This document shows positions 48,716-59,900 of a stretch of DNA of 64,000 bases, one piece after another. Numbering within the stretch: the first letter of the stretch is position 1; every line of letters begins with the position of its first letter. The DNA is taken from the NCBI RefSeq assembly GCF_019703515.2, contig NC_059385.1, positions 28,686,001 through 28,750,000 of the forward strand. The letters run 5' to 3'. Source of the stretch: Myxocyprinus asiaticus. Its lineage: Eukaryota > Chordata > Actinopteri > Cypriniformes > Catostomidae. Position numbers and translations under genes: made by a program. The notes below the pieces were generated by a model that was not told where the DNA came from, ran no database searches, and saw only the letters and a list, made by a program, of their open reading frames with translations.

Positions 48716-51639
48716 ATGAAAAGTCAGACTGACTGAATCTTTAGGCCTCTTTTCGCTCCGGCATTGATTTCAGATTCACTTCCTTTGGATATTTCAAGGT
48801 CAGTTTTGTCAAAACATGGTTTAGTCAATGAGTAACATGGACATCTGAGATGTTTGGTGTGGTAATCAAAATCGGCTAGTTTTTTGTATCTGAGACAAGA
48901 GTTTTTGAGGTACCATAACAAGTTCTAAATTTGTTAATGCAACAACAAAAAAAGAGTTGTTTTTTTTAGAGAAAGATGGTATGACACCCCTACTTTTCAT
49001 CGTTTCAATGATCCCAGTAGCAATACCTCATAAACTAACTAGCTAATCAATATCATTTTTAAAATTGCCGGTTGTTGAGCAGTCATCCAGTAGCTTAAGG
49101 GTACCTACACACTAGATAATGTTCTGACGGAGCATTTGACAGATGCGTTTTGATGGTGTTAAAAGAGCCAGGTCAGGTTGAAATCAAGTGGGAGTAGAGC
49201 AACTTTGATATCTGAAAGTTAAACGGTCACATCACTTTCCAAACCCTTGTGTTTTACCTTTACGCCCTTGCAAAGCACCATCTCCATTAAAAACATTGGA
49301 ACTGCAGTGTTCTCTGATGCAGTGTAAACTCTAGTGTCTAGGCGCTTCAATTAATAGTGCAAATGTTTATGTAGAACCTTCATGTAGAGTGCAACTAAGG
49401 TTCCTAACCTTGTTAGGGCTGATGGCAATTGCCGCGCAGTGGACAATCTAATTAAAAAGTGTGTCAAAACCTGAAAGAAAGTTCCTTTGTGAAGTGGTGA
49501 CTGATTCAAAGCCCCTGAGAGAGGACTTGCTCTCAAGTGTTGATCCTTCCTGAACAGCTATTGAGAAGACAAAAAGGAAGCCATGTGTGAATATTAAGCA
49601 TTGCTTCACGAAGCTTTGTGTTTGTTTGTTTAATTCTGTGTCCTCCTTTCTCGGTTGTAGAGGAGATGTCCCTTCACCAAATAGTGAAAAAAGAGGCAAA
49701 GGGAGGGCTCTGTCAAAGATGAAAGAAAAGCTAGTGTGGTGAGTGGTTTGGTGGCGGGAATGGAGGTCTTGAAAATGTGCAATGGTCTCAGGTGTTGAAG
49801 GAGCCTTCCATTACACTCAGAGCAGTAAGAAACAGGGGCTGCTGTCAGCTGGATGCCCGCTCTACCTCCTCTCGCACTCACCTCCTTTGGAAATGGCCCT
49901 TTTGTACGGGTAGCTTATTATCCGATTTGAACAACAGTCGTGTTCCGGATAGTGTGGCAGTGGTCCTTCCACATTTGTCTTGAGTAATCTCTTGTATGTT
50001 CTGTTAATCAATTTCATTCTCTGTCTTTTATTGGTAATAAGGTAGATACACTTGACGATTTACGTGCAGACTCTGTGGCTAAGTTCATTTTCTTAGAGAA
50101 GATAGCAGTAATGCATGCTAATAGAATCACTGTCGAGGGCTTTTGTTCAAGTTCATTAAAGCCTAAACTCATTCATTTAAGAGAAGATTCTGTTATTAAT
50201 TGCAAACTTGTTTCATTGTATGGGCTTTATGTTCACATGTGGTAAACTTTGGATAAAAAAAAAATAATAATTCTTTTCAACAAACAATTGTGTGCACAAA
50301 ATAAGTGACCATAGAAGACTTATGTGATCTTGATCTTGATTGAAAGTGACAGTGGACTGGTTGGGCAATTTTGGGATACCATAAACAAACCAACTGGAAA
50401 CATCTGTTTACTCTCTAGCACAACTTTATTTGCAGAGGAAGATTTCAACTACTGCATGTTAACATGTTGAGAAGCCTATATGACATTCAGAATTCATCAA
50501 ATGATACATCTTCAAATCAGGTCTAAATTTCCTTCTGGTGTCGCTTGGGACTGTGTGACCTTGGCGATTGAAGGGTCCTTCTGGCCTAAAGTGGTGGGAG
50601 AGCTGTTCTTTCATGAGGAGGTGCCAGCCTTTGGCAAGCAACCAAAGGACATTACATTCAATAAGCAGTACAACACATAGCGAGCTTGTCCAACCAGACG
50701 TTGAGAAAAAGGTTGCAATCTAAACCTACACCATTAGAGGCATTATCATGCCTTTGCATTCAGCTTCATTACATGTGGCTTCACTGGCTGTGCTTGCTAT
50801 TGAGTCAGATGACAAGATTAATTTTATCCAAATTTTGACAAAATCATTTAACCGAATAACTGCCAGAATTAACCAGTTATTAACTATTAACCGACAAGCC
50901 AAAAATGAAACGTGACAAAAGAGGCATGACAAAGGCTATGTTTTGTCAACAAGTCTATGCTGGCTGAAACAAAATAGGCTCACATAACAGATGTGCATGT
51001 TCAGAAAAAGTTATTCATTCAAATGTTCTTTCGATGTAATAACAGAAACTGTTATTCAGAATGTATCGGTTGCATGTCCAGTTAACCTACGAGGCAATAC
51101 CTTTTGCCAGTCTAACACTGGACCAATGGTCTTAGTCTACACACAAATTGTGCCACTGGGCAATCCTAATAATTTTTTTTAGAAAAATATACAACATATA
51201 TATATATATATAAATAAGCAGGGGTCAGTATGGTATGCAGCAGGTTGATAGTAAGACCGGTGGCTGAAAACTGCCTGCTCCAAAACCACCAACCTGACAT
51301 CCCACCACGCTTTGCACTGATTCCCTTATCCCTATAGGGGGCTATAAAAAATGCTCTTAAATGTCGAGGCTTGCGGATATTTGTTTTTTATATGGTACTG
51401 CACTGAACTCATGCTACTACTAAACTTTAAAGAGGTATTGCATAATTTTCATCAGAACATGTTGTCTTCATGAATTAAATGTTTCCACACAGCACTCTTT
51501 GTAGCTGCACGCTTCATATTTCTAGATCTTTCAGACTGAGATAAAGACGGAGGTTTACGTGTTAAATAGCACCCTTGTGTGTACGTAACATTCCCTATCC
51601 GATAAACCCATTAAATTACCTCTTTTTAGTTGTTTCCTT
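48716..51639. other. Intergenic, unassigned
   Basis: No gene, RNA gene or complete repeat is recognised. Only a short AT microsatellite (51196-51212) stands out. Confidence 0.5.
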
Positions 51640-51726
51640 TAAAACTATCATTTTTAACCTATTTAACCTAGCATTAGTCGAACAAATTGTTAATGCCGGT
51701 TAAACGGCTAACCTTCTACATCCCTA
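51640..51726. mobile_element. hAT-like terminus (ACATCCCTA end)
   Basis: The end in reverse is TAGGGATGTAGAAGGTTAGC followed by GTTTAACCGG. Similar TTAACCGA/CCAGTTATTAA words at about 50850-50900 may belong to the other side, making an element of up to 1 kb, but the left end is not clear. Confidence 0.4.
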
Positions 51727-51953
51727 ATCTAAATGTATAAACACTGCTGTAAGCGATTTCTGTGACATCAGAGGTACCAAATGGAAATGCAAAAATAATG
51801 ACAGTGTCCAAATCAGGTTTCTGAAACATAAACTGAACTGCCATTGTTTGAGCATATGAGACGGGTCCCTCATATGCTTATGAATGGCAGAAATAAGTAA
51901 GGCTAAATATGGTGGCTGAAGGAATGGAAGTCCCATCTTACAGTTAAAAGAGC

Positions 51954-53221
51954 TAGGGCCCTATTTTAAGAGCTAACACTAGCCCTATGTCATAAGTCAT
52001 CAGTGCAAAGTCAGTGGGGATGGCCATGAAGTCTAGGCGCAATTAGGTTTGGCGAAATCATACGCGCAATGCGGAAATGGGCTGGATTACGTGCAATTTA
52101 ATTCTGAGGTTTTCTCCAGTTATTATTCCACCATCTGCATTCTATTATATAGTCCATTCCCTCAAGCACCAGTGATATAAACCAAGACAGCACATTCGTA
52201 AGAAATTGGTATTGTAAATGGACTGTACGCAATGAATTCGAAGAATTGAAACGTTCTTTTTTTTTATGCATTAACTGCAACCTTGATGATTGTCAGGCAT
52301 ATTTCTGTGACAGACACGCTCCTTTTATACATATAAAAAATGTGATTCTCATCAGAATTTGGATGTAGGCTCCATTAAATTACAGAGAATGTAAGTATAA
52401 TTAATCATTTTCATCTAATGACACACAAATCATGGCTAGTATTAACAGTGATTGTATCGGCACAAACGTAACTTCTACTGGTCGATTTTGATTTTGAAAA
52501 ATTCATACATTTATTGAAACATGAAAAAATTAAACCAAACTAAACTGAAATTACACTTCAAACGAAATGAAAATATAATCACAATAACAAAGTGGTAAAA
52601 AAAAAGTCATAGCCTACCAATTCCAAACATTTTACACTCTCCAACTTCTTCCACCGGCCCGTTTTGCAGTGAATTAAAAATCACTCTATGGCAGAGGTGG
52701 TAAAATATCTTTAGGCCTACAAATTATACCATAAATACAATTGTAAATTTAAACATAATAATAATAATAATAATAACAACTGAAAAATAAACCATGACCT
52801 ATAGATAACACAAATCTCATACATTTTTATTTCATAGTAGACGGCTACAACTCTTATTGTCAGAGACATAATTTGATGTTCCACTATATTTTCAGAGTTT
52901 GGACATGAACTTTATTACCTCCTTCTGGTGGAATCTCCAAACTGCAAATGCAGGAACTGAGTTTAAACTTTGCACTGAGTTAAGACGTGGTTTTCAAACG
53001 CCTTAGGCAACAACCTATTTCTCAAGAAATAACAAATTGTGTTTTGCACCACTTCATTAACATACAATACACCCACAGTTTGCGTGCATACACCCACAAT
53101 AGCGCAAACACTCCCACCCACATCCACTTGCACTTTGCGCTGGCACGAAATTTCCAATTAAAATTAGCGCTTTCACAAAAATTGGATAAGACATTGCGCG
53201 CTCATGAAAATAGAGCCCCTA
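51954..53221. mobile_element. DNA element with TAGGGCCCTATTTT ends
   Basis: The left end TAGGGCCCTATTTTAAGAGC and the right end, in reverse TAGGGGCTCTATTTTCATGA, are inverted partners. Subterminal GGCGCAATTAG and TTTGCGCTGGC words are shared in inverse. No convincing 8-bp duplication; a TA duplication is possible. The interior includes an (AAT)n microsatellite at 52757-52784. Confidence 0.6.
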
Positions 53222-53639
53222 ATCACATTTTTAAAGAGACATGGCATGTCAGTTTTTTATTGAGAGGCTTATCCTAGCTTGCGCAATAGCTGGACCAGCC
53301 TGAAAAATAGCGTTTTTTAGCACAATCTGAGCTAGAGACTGTCAGGTAGTAGGGACGTTTATTTATGGTAAAAAAAATTAAATAAAAAAAAACCCCTGAA
53401 ACTTTAAACAATATTACAGTTTTTATTACTACATTCATGCTCAATATTTCTTTCTTTCTTTTTTTTTGTCTGTCATCACTTGCTTTGTCATCTTGACTAA
53501 TATTTCAGACACATTTAAACTTTTCATAGCTCAACTCTTCAATGAGTCATTTGCACCATATCTGACATGCATCATATGGACATACAGAATACAACAAATC
53601 TCACATATCTCATGATATATGATGTAGGAGTGGTATAAA

Positions 53640-53990
53640 CCAGTAGTCAGAACCCTGGACAGTCCCAAGCTCTGGCTAGTCAGAGGGTGCCGTTGACCCC
53701 AGGCGGGGTTGGGGTGATGACGGATGGCCAAGTTGTAATGTTGGGGGCACATGGCAGAGGCCTCGGGGGTTAATGGCGGTCCTGTTCTCCTCCCCTCGCC
53801 CGACCGGGCATGTGTGTTATTGATGCTTCTACCCCGGGGGAGGAGAAGAGAGGGGGGTGGGGGTGATGTTGAAAGGGTCTTGTGGGAAACGGATGTGCAA
53901 GGGCAGCTCACCGCTCTGTCATCAAACAATGGGCTTGTGAAGGATGGGCGGGATGCAATATGATCAGTCATCTGTTGATCAAGGCATAAT
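53640..53990. promoter_or_regulatory. Local GC-rich island of unknown function
   Basis: The stretch is clearly richer in G and C than its surroundings, with CCCCTCGCCCGACCGGGC, CCCCGGGGGAGG and GGGGGTGGGGG. Open frames on both strands (53531-53971 minus, 53751-53963 plus) have no recognisable domain, and neither shows clear splice context. It could be an unrecognised exon/promoter or a conserved regulatory block. Confidence 0.3.
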
Positions 53991-54182
53991 GCGGAGCTGA
54001 CATCACCACTCTATCGGTTTTTAGGTTTTTACGCTCGTCTATGCTTTTTGTTCTTTGTTTGTCTTTAGTTTGACTTCTTTTGTTGTTTGAGGGGGCGGTA
54101 ACAGGGTTATTATAGTTTAGAATTTTATATTTACATTTTGTTTTTTTGTTTTTAAGCAAAAATCAGTATATGCTGAACGTAA

Positions 54183-54610
54183 TTTAAAACACTACCCCCA
54201 GTGACCAAAGCAGGAAGTGCTGTAGGGCGCATAGGCAGGTATGTGGTCCATTTATGTCCAGGAGAGGTTGCCAAAAGCTAGTTGTGAAATGAGTTCTTTT
54301 CAGCTGTTCAGGATGTACACAGTGAAGATGAATGCATACGTTATGGACTTTACCCCCCAACCCAAACCCAAACCTAAACCTAAACCTGTTCATTACTGGA
54401 GTAAAAATGAAATGACAGGGGGGGAAGTGCAACCTCCAAATCACGCTCACTGATTACGCAATTGTGATTACTTCCTGGTTTCAACCTGGATACGAACCTG
54501 GGTCTCTCACGCTCCTAGGGTACTGGAACTTTCGGAAACAACATGCCGACTTCCTGTGTAATCATGTTGGGTAGTGAGGTATGTTGCTGTCTTTGGAGAA
54601 TTTGTAACAA
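54183..54610. repeat. Dispersed repeat, first copy
   Basis: It shares CCCCCAGTG-CC, the AACCTAAACCTAAACC tract, GAGTAAAAATGAAATG, GCAACCTCCAAATC and GATTACTTCCTGGTTTC in the same order as 59087-59900. The telomere-like CCTAAA tract at 54360-54388 is short and degenerate. Confidence 0.6.
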
Positions 54611-55262
54611 ATGTGACTTTTTTATGCACAAGGTCGGCAAAAACATACTTGTTTTATCCCTTATACATTCCTATTATTTAAAATGTGTTTTGTTGTCTTG
54701 TCCGCAGTGTTGAGGAAGCTGCTTTGAAACTGTAGTTTCTCAAGCTACAAGCTACTCATAACGTAAAGTAGCTCAACTACAGTAAAACAACTTTTTTTTT
54801 TTAAAAAAAGGAGCTAGCTACTGTACACTATAGGCTACTGAAAAAAGTAGCTAATTACATTGAAGCTCTTAAAGGATGAAAATCTTTTCAAATATACATC
54901 TTCAGTATTAGATGATATTATTTAATGCTGCAAATAGAAGTTCTATAAATAAAATTATATAGTTTAGTCCATATAAATATAGTTGTATGAACTATAAAGA
55001 TACTGTATTTACAGTCATAATATCATCTTAATTTTAGTTACCTTCATATATAATTTTTTTTTTTTTTTTATTTTTTTTTTTTACTTTTATGCCACATGAA
55101 TACTGTGCAGATTCAGAACAGTATTGTGTGGCAAAAAAAAAAGAAAAAAAAAAAAAAATTCCATTAGGGTGACAAGATTAAATTGAACAATTAAATGTAT
55201 ACTAAATACAACAAATAAAACTAGAAACCATGCTATTGTATATAACAGAGTTGAAAACATGA

Positions 55263-55620
55263 CCTGCGTCCGAATATCCATACTTTCCTACTATATAGTA
55301 TGCCAAAAACGCATTATGCCAGTGTATCCATAGTATTCATAAGACAGAAAGCGAGAAATGCCCGGATGACCTTCTACTTCCGGTGGGAATCTGAAGTGTG
55401 GATCGGTTGAACACTTTCCTATTCCACAATGCACTGGAACTGAGGAGACGTCACGTTTAAACGCTGGATTTAAAACAAATGGCGGAGAACCGCATGGCGG
55501 AAGGCTGTTTTCAACAGTAAGTGCTGTATACACAAAGAACCTTGCTCATTGTGCTTAAATGGTGCCATTTCTCATCAAATACAGTACATACAGTGACAGT
55601 ATGCTGTTTCGGACACAGGG
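55263..55620. mobile_element. MITE with GTCCGAA...TTCGGAC ends
   Basis: The left end is CCTGCGTCCGAATATCCATAC. The right end in reverse is CCCTGTGTCCGAAACAGCAT. The 358-bp body is non-coding. Confidence 0.72.
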
Positions 55621-56045
55621 ATAGTGATAAACATGTAATTTTGAGCTCTCTAGCTACATCTGTGGTTGAAACTTAAAATTGCAGGCAATTTGCAGAAGAA
55701 TACTTTACGTCAGTCATGCTTCGACACTACTCTTCTGGCGGATGAATCTCCCAATTTGAGCTTACCTTGACATCGCCTGTGTGTTATCATGACTGGAGCC
55801 AGAGTCATAACGTGCTATTTTCATGTTGGTATTATGTTATATGATTAAACATTTGAAACGGAAATATAAAGAACAGAGGACTCTCCTCAGCTACCACCAG
55901 TATATCTTAATATAATTATTTAAGTGTTTTATCTAATATTATTGTTTGAATTGTATTACAATTTTCAATTTAAGAGGTTAAACTTGTGATATGGCTGATA
56001 CGAGTTCAATAGAAGACTTTATTATTTTAATACTATATTGTGCAG

Positions 56046-56269
56046 CAGTGGCGGATTTAGGCATGGGCGACATGGGCAGTTGCCCAGGGCGGCATCTTGC
56101 GGGGGGACGGCACGAGGCAGTGTCCCATCCCCCCCCCGGTCAATAACTTTGGGAGCGTTCTCATTTACAATCACCAACCCCTGTGCACCCCCACCCACCG
56201 GTCAACAACTTTGGGGGCGTCTTGAAGTGGGTTTCGCCCAGGGCACCATACAAGCTAGAACCGCTACTG
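56046..56269. mobile_element. hAT-type MITE with perfect target duplication
   Basis: The left end CAGTGGCGGATTTAGGC and the right end, in reverse CAGTAGCGGTTCTAGC, are inverted. The 8-mer TTGTGCAG is identical at 56038-56045 and 56270-56277. The 224-bp body is GC-rich for this region, with GCCCAGGGCG pieces. This is one of the cleanest insertions in the window. Confidence 0.92.
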
Positions 56270-57612
56270 TTGTGCAGCCTCAGTTACTACAATAGCATGT
56301 CTATGCAATGCACACAATAACACCGTGAACTAAAAACATAAAACGAGGATTCAGTAATGATGGGGATAAAATATACTTTATTAAATGTACAAATAATATG
56401 CTTAAATATGCAATATAACAATTACAAGAAGTCAATTTCAGAAGTCATACATATTAAACATGTCACAGTAACTTAACCGAACGAAGATACATTGTGATTG
56501 GTTAACACACGAGTAATATTTGATTCATAAAAGCATGAAAAGAAATATAAGCTTCAACAACCCTACCAGAAAACATATCAAAGCATTATAGCAGGTAAAC
56601 AACTTCGCCAAACGGATAACAGATAAATATCCATGTAGACTGCAACGATGCTGTCCTGAACTGTGTGAGTTTTACTGAACTGAGTTGAACAGCGTTGTTA
56701 GTTTCTCCAGCTGGAACATGAGACAGCCAGCACTTCTTTCCTGTGTGTGCAGACATGACGTAACGACACAAGGATGAACGTCATAAACCAGCGATTTCGC
56801 GCCAAATTGAACCCGTAAAAAACGTATTTTGATGCTAACATAAGCCTAACTATAAAGTCTAACACCTTAACCAGAACCTAAATATAGCAATTATAGTAAT
56901 CTAAAAAGCCCTGTTGTGTTCCACGGAAGAAAGAAACATCCAGGTTTTGAATGCAGGTTTGTGAGATTTTGTGTCATTTGAGCCCCTAACCCAAATCCCA
57001 TGTCTAAACCTAACCATAAAGTGGAATCCCTTACCATGCTTTTAACTGGAAAATAAGTTTTGTGTACCGTGGAAGAAAGAAAATATCAGGGTTTAGAAGG
57101 AGATGAGGGAAGCGTATGTGAATGGGTTGGTCTAAAATCATAAGTTTTCCTACGACCCAAGTCGTACGATATCTACGATTCTGCCGTCTCTTACAAATTA
57201 GTACGAATTGTCATGACTCATGAGACTGTGTTGGAACCGTCAGAATGAATCGATTTACTAAATTGAATGAATTCCCAAGTGAATTTGTAAATTGTTTTTT
57301 AACCAATTCATTTAAATGAAATGTTCAAACAAACTGATTTACTTAAATGAAATGGACTTCCCAACACTGTGAGAGAGGATGGTTTAGGTAAGCGTGTTTG
57401 ATTACTGTACTCTTGGGCCTATCGTTGCGTGTGACAAATGTAGTATTTTGTGATGCTACACCACTACTTGTTGGAAAAAGTAGCTTGTTTCTGGAAAGCT
57501 ACACTATTGTGAAAATAGCTGAGCTACAGTCACGCTACTGAAAAATGTAGTTAAGATAGAAGCATTGCTAATTATATTTACAGTAGTTACTCCCCAACAC
57601 TAATTGTCTGAC

Positions 57613-58150
57613 TGTAACGATGCTGGAAACAGGCAGACGAAGAGACGCGATGAACCCAAGTGCAGTTTATTTCCAAACGTGAGATCCAAAAACCCTTATT
57701 ACTAACGTGAACAAAACAAAACAAAAACATGAATGACTAGACTAGACATGACTTGACTATAGACTTGAACTAAACAAAATATAACTGACTAAAACTTTGA
57801 CTTGGCTTGACTACAAGTTACAACAAAGTTACATACACAATACCTGACACTAGACAATGGCAAACATGATGGCTTAAATACAAGGACATGGGTAACAGGT
57901 AAACAAGACAACCGATCACAAGACTAAACTATAACCAAGATAACAAGACTAAATGAACTTAAACCAATGAAAAGACAAGACTAATAACAAAGTAATTAAA
58001 CAATGAACCAATGAAAACAAGACACATGAACAGGGGAAACACATGACAAGATCACATGAGGGAACAGGAAATCACATGACATGACAGGAACAGGAACTAA
58101 ACTTGAATATAAAAGACATGAAAACAAGAACAAAACACATAAACATGACA
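57613..58150 (-). mobile_element. Solo LTR with 5-bp target duplication
   Basis: The 538-bp unit has TG...CA ends (TGTAACGATG ... AACATGACA). The 5-mer CTGAC is identical on both sides (57608-57612 and 58151-58155). On the minus strand an AATAAA (complement of 57666-57671) lies near its 3' end, giving the orientation. No internal retrotransposon region is present, as expected after recombination between two LTRs. The retroelement family is not identifiable from the LTR alone. Confidence 0.85.
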
Positions 58151-58155
58151 CTGAC

Positions 58156-59086
58156 GTGTGTCAGCCCCTGATGTCAAGATGGAGTCCTTGTGCACAAGGG
58201 ATATGTGAATGTGCATACACAACCTATACGCTCCCCTCCATCCGCTTCATCTAGTATCATGTAACTGTGGCTGCTGAAGACCTAATACACACAAACAGGC
58301 AGTCTCGCTGTGGTGAATGAGTAATGCGTCCGATCATAGTGAAGTGCTTGTACTGTTCTGCGGCCTAACCGCAGCGCCTCTGTTGAGTTCCCGCAAAATG
58401 CATAATGCAGCAGTTCTGACCACTGCCAAAGTATTTACGCTTCTCCATTCACCCCACATTAAATAGCTCTCTCTGACTAAAATATCTTGAATAAAAGTGG
58501 TTTGAGGGAGTGCAGATAAACAACAGGGCTTTTGTTGTCTTGTGCCTTGGTAAAGTGTGTCTGACAAGAATATTTTCATCACTTTGTAAAGAAAAAGTGA
58601 TTCTGAAGAGTGAAAAAAAAAAAAAAACCCATCTGATATCATTCTTACTACTCTGTCAGAGATGCAGCCTCATTGGCAGTGTGTACTCTATCATTCTGTA
58701 AATCTGGAAGAGTTTTGCAATTGCCACAGCAAGAGCATCTTGCCATGTAAGACCCACTGGCCATGCCAAGATTGTCATCAAGTGGAAGACATTAGAAACA
58801 GAAACCCTGGCAATAATGGTAAATGCGTTTGTCTAAAAACCATTTAAGACAACAGCTTCATGATTCCATTTTAATTTGTTCTTCTCTCACATTGTGGGTT
58901 TTTTCCCTTATTTGTTTCGGTCTGTTGACTGATAAAAGCTATGAAAAACCCAACAAGAATTAATTAAACTGACATAACTCACCTAAGATCAACAAACCTA
59001 CTGATAGCCAGACTGATCACAATGTAAATTCGTTGACAGGAGGTTGAAAATTCCGCTGCTGAAATCGGTTTGTATTAACATTTGAA
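58156..59086. other. Intergenic, unassigned
   Basis: No gene or complete repeat is seen. A poly(A) run lies at 58612-58627. Confidence 0.5.
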
Positions 59087-59900
59087 CCATTGCCCCCAGT
59101 GGCCGAACCTGGAAGTGTTACTGAGGTGTGTAACAGATGTTTGTATTTGGATCAAAAAGGAGGAAGCGGGAGCCAGTTTCCATGAACCACGTGAGTCAGT
59201 CTTTAATTTATCAACAAACAGAAAATGCTTTTCAGCTTACACACAAAGGGTTGGCTTCACAACATATACAAATAAAGATACGCTTTTCATCATACAAATC
59301 TCTCATTAATAGACATGCAGTCTCTCATGTGCCCCTCTCCCCTCTCTCTGCACGCCGGGCCATTTTTATAGCAAATTCATCTCAGATGAACCTTCTTACC
59401 GATTTCTCTCTACCCAAATGGGAGATCGACCACACCCTCACCTCCACAAGGTGAAATGTCCACAGGGTGGCACCAAGGCCGAGTCATATTTTTAGTTGTA
59501 AATGATGTAATAGTCAAAGTGAATACATATTTTATTAACCATCCTTCTTAACCCTAACCCCAACCCTAAACATAACTGTCAGTGGAATAAAAATGGAATT
59601 GATAGTGAATGAAAATGGAACCTCCAAATCGTACTCACCAATGTTTATGTAAACGCGATTACATCCTGGGTCCCACAGGGACCAGAACCCATATCTCAGA
59701 GTGAATTTGATTACTTCATGGTTTCCAGGACCCATTTTAGAACTATCAGTAGGAACACAGGAAAAGATAAATACATTTGAATTGATGCAAAAATGTCTGA
59801 TGGGGGACTGTGCTTGTCAGTAATTTGACAGTATGGGGTTGATTTCAGAGTACATGAACATTCAGAAGCAGCATACCGATTTCCCATATGATCATGTTAT
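59087..59900. repeat. Dispersed repeat, second copy
   Basis: It parallels 54183-54610: GCCCCCAGTGGCCGAACCTGG, an AACCCTAACCCCAACCC tract (59553-59573), GGAACCTCCAAATC and GATTACATCCTGGGT in order. The longer spacing suggests an insertion between about 59150 and 59460, whose nature is unclear. Confidence 0.55.

Larger units (their letters stand above)
54705..57602. mobile_element. Large hAT-like element carrying younger insertions
   Basis: The left end CAGTGTTGAGGAAGC is the inverted partner of the right end, in reverse TAGTGTTGGGGAGTAAC. Flanking 8-mers CTTGTCCG (54697-54704) and ATTGTCTG (57603-57610) agree at 6 of 8. Subterminal AGTAGCT words occur in both orientations. It contains the MITEs at 55263 and 56046 and another CCCAACACTG terminus ending at 57369. 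Confidence 0.68.

Noticed and set aside
53531..53971. 146-codon minus-strand frame in the GC-rich island
   Set aside because: Low-complexity proline/serine content, no known domain; an overlapping frame exists on the other strand.
54353..54390. Interstitial telomeric repeat
   Set aside because: The CCTAAA/CCCAAA units are few and irregular and recur as part of a dispersed repeat at 59553.
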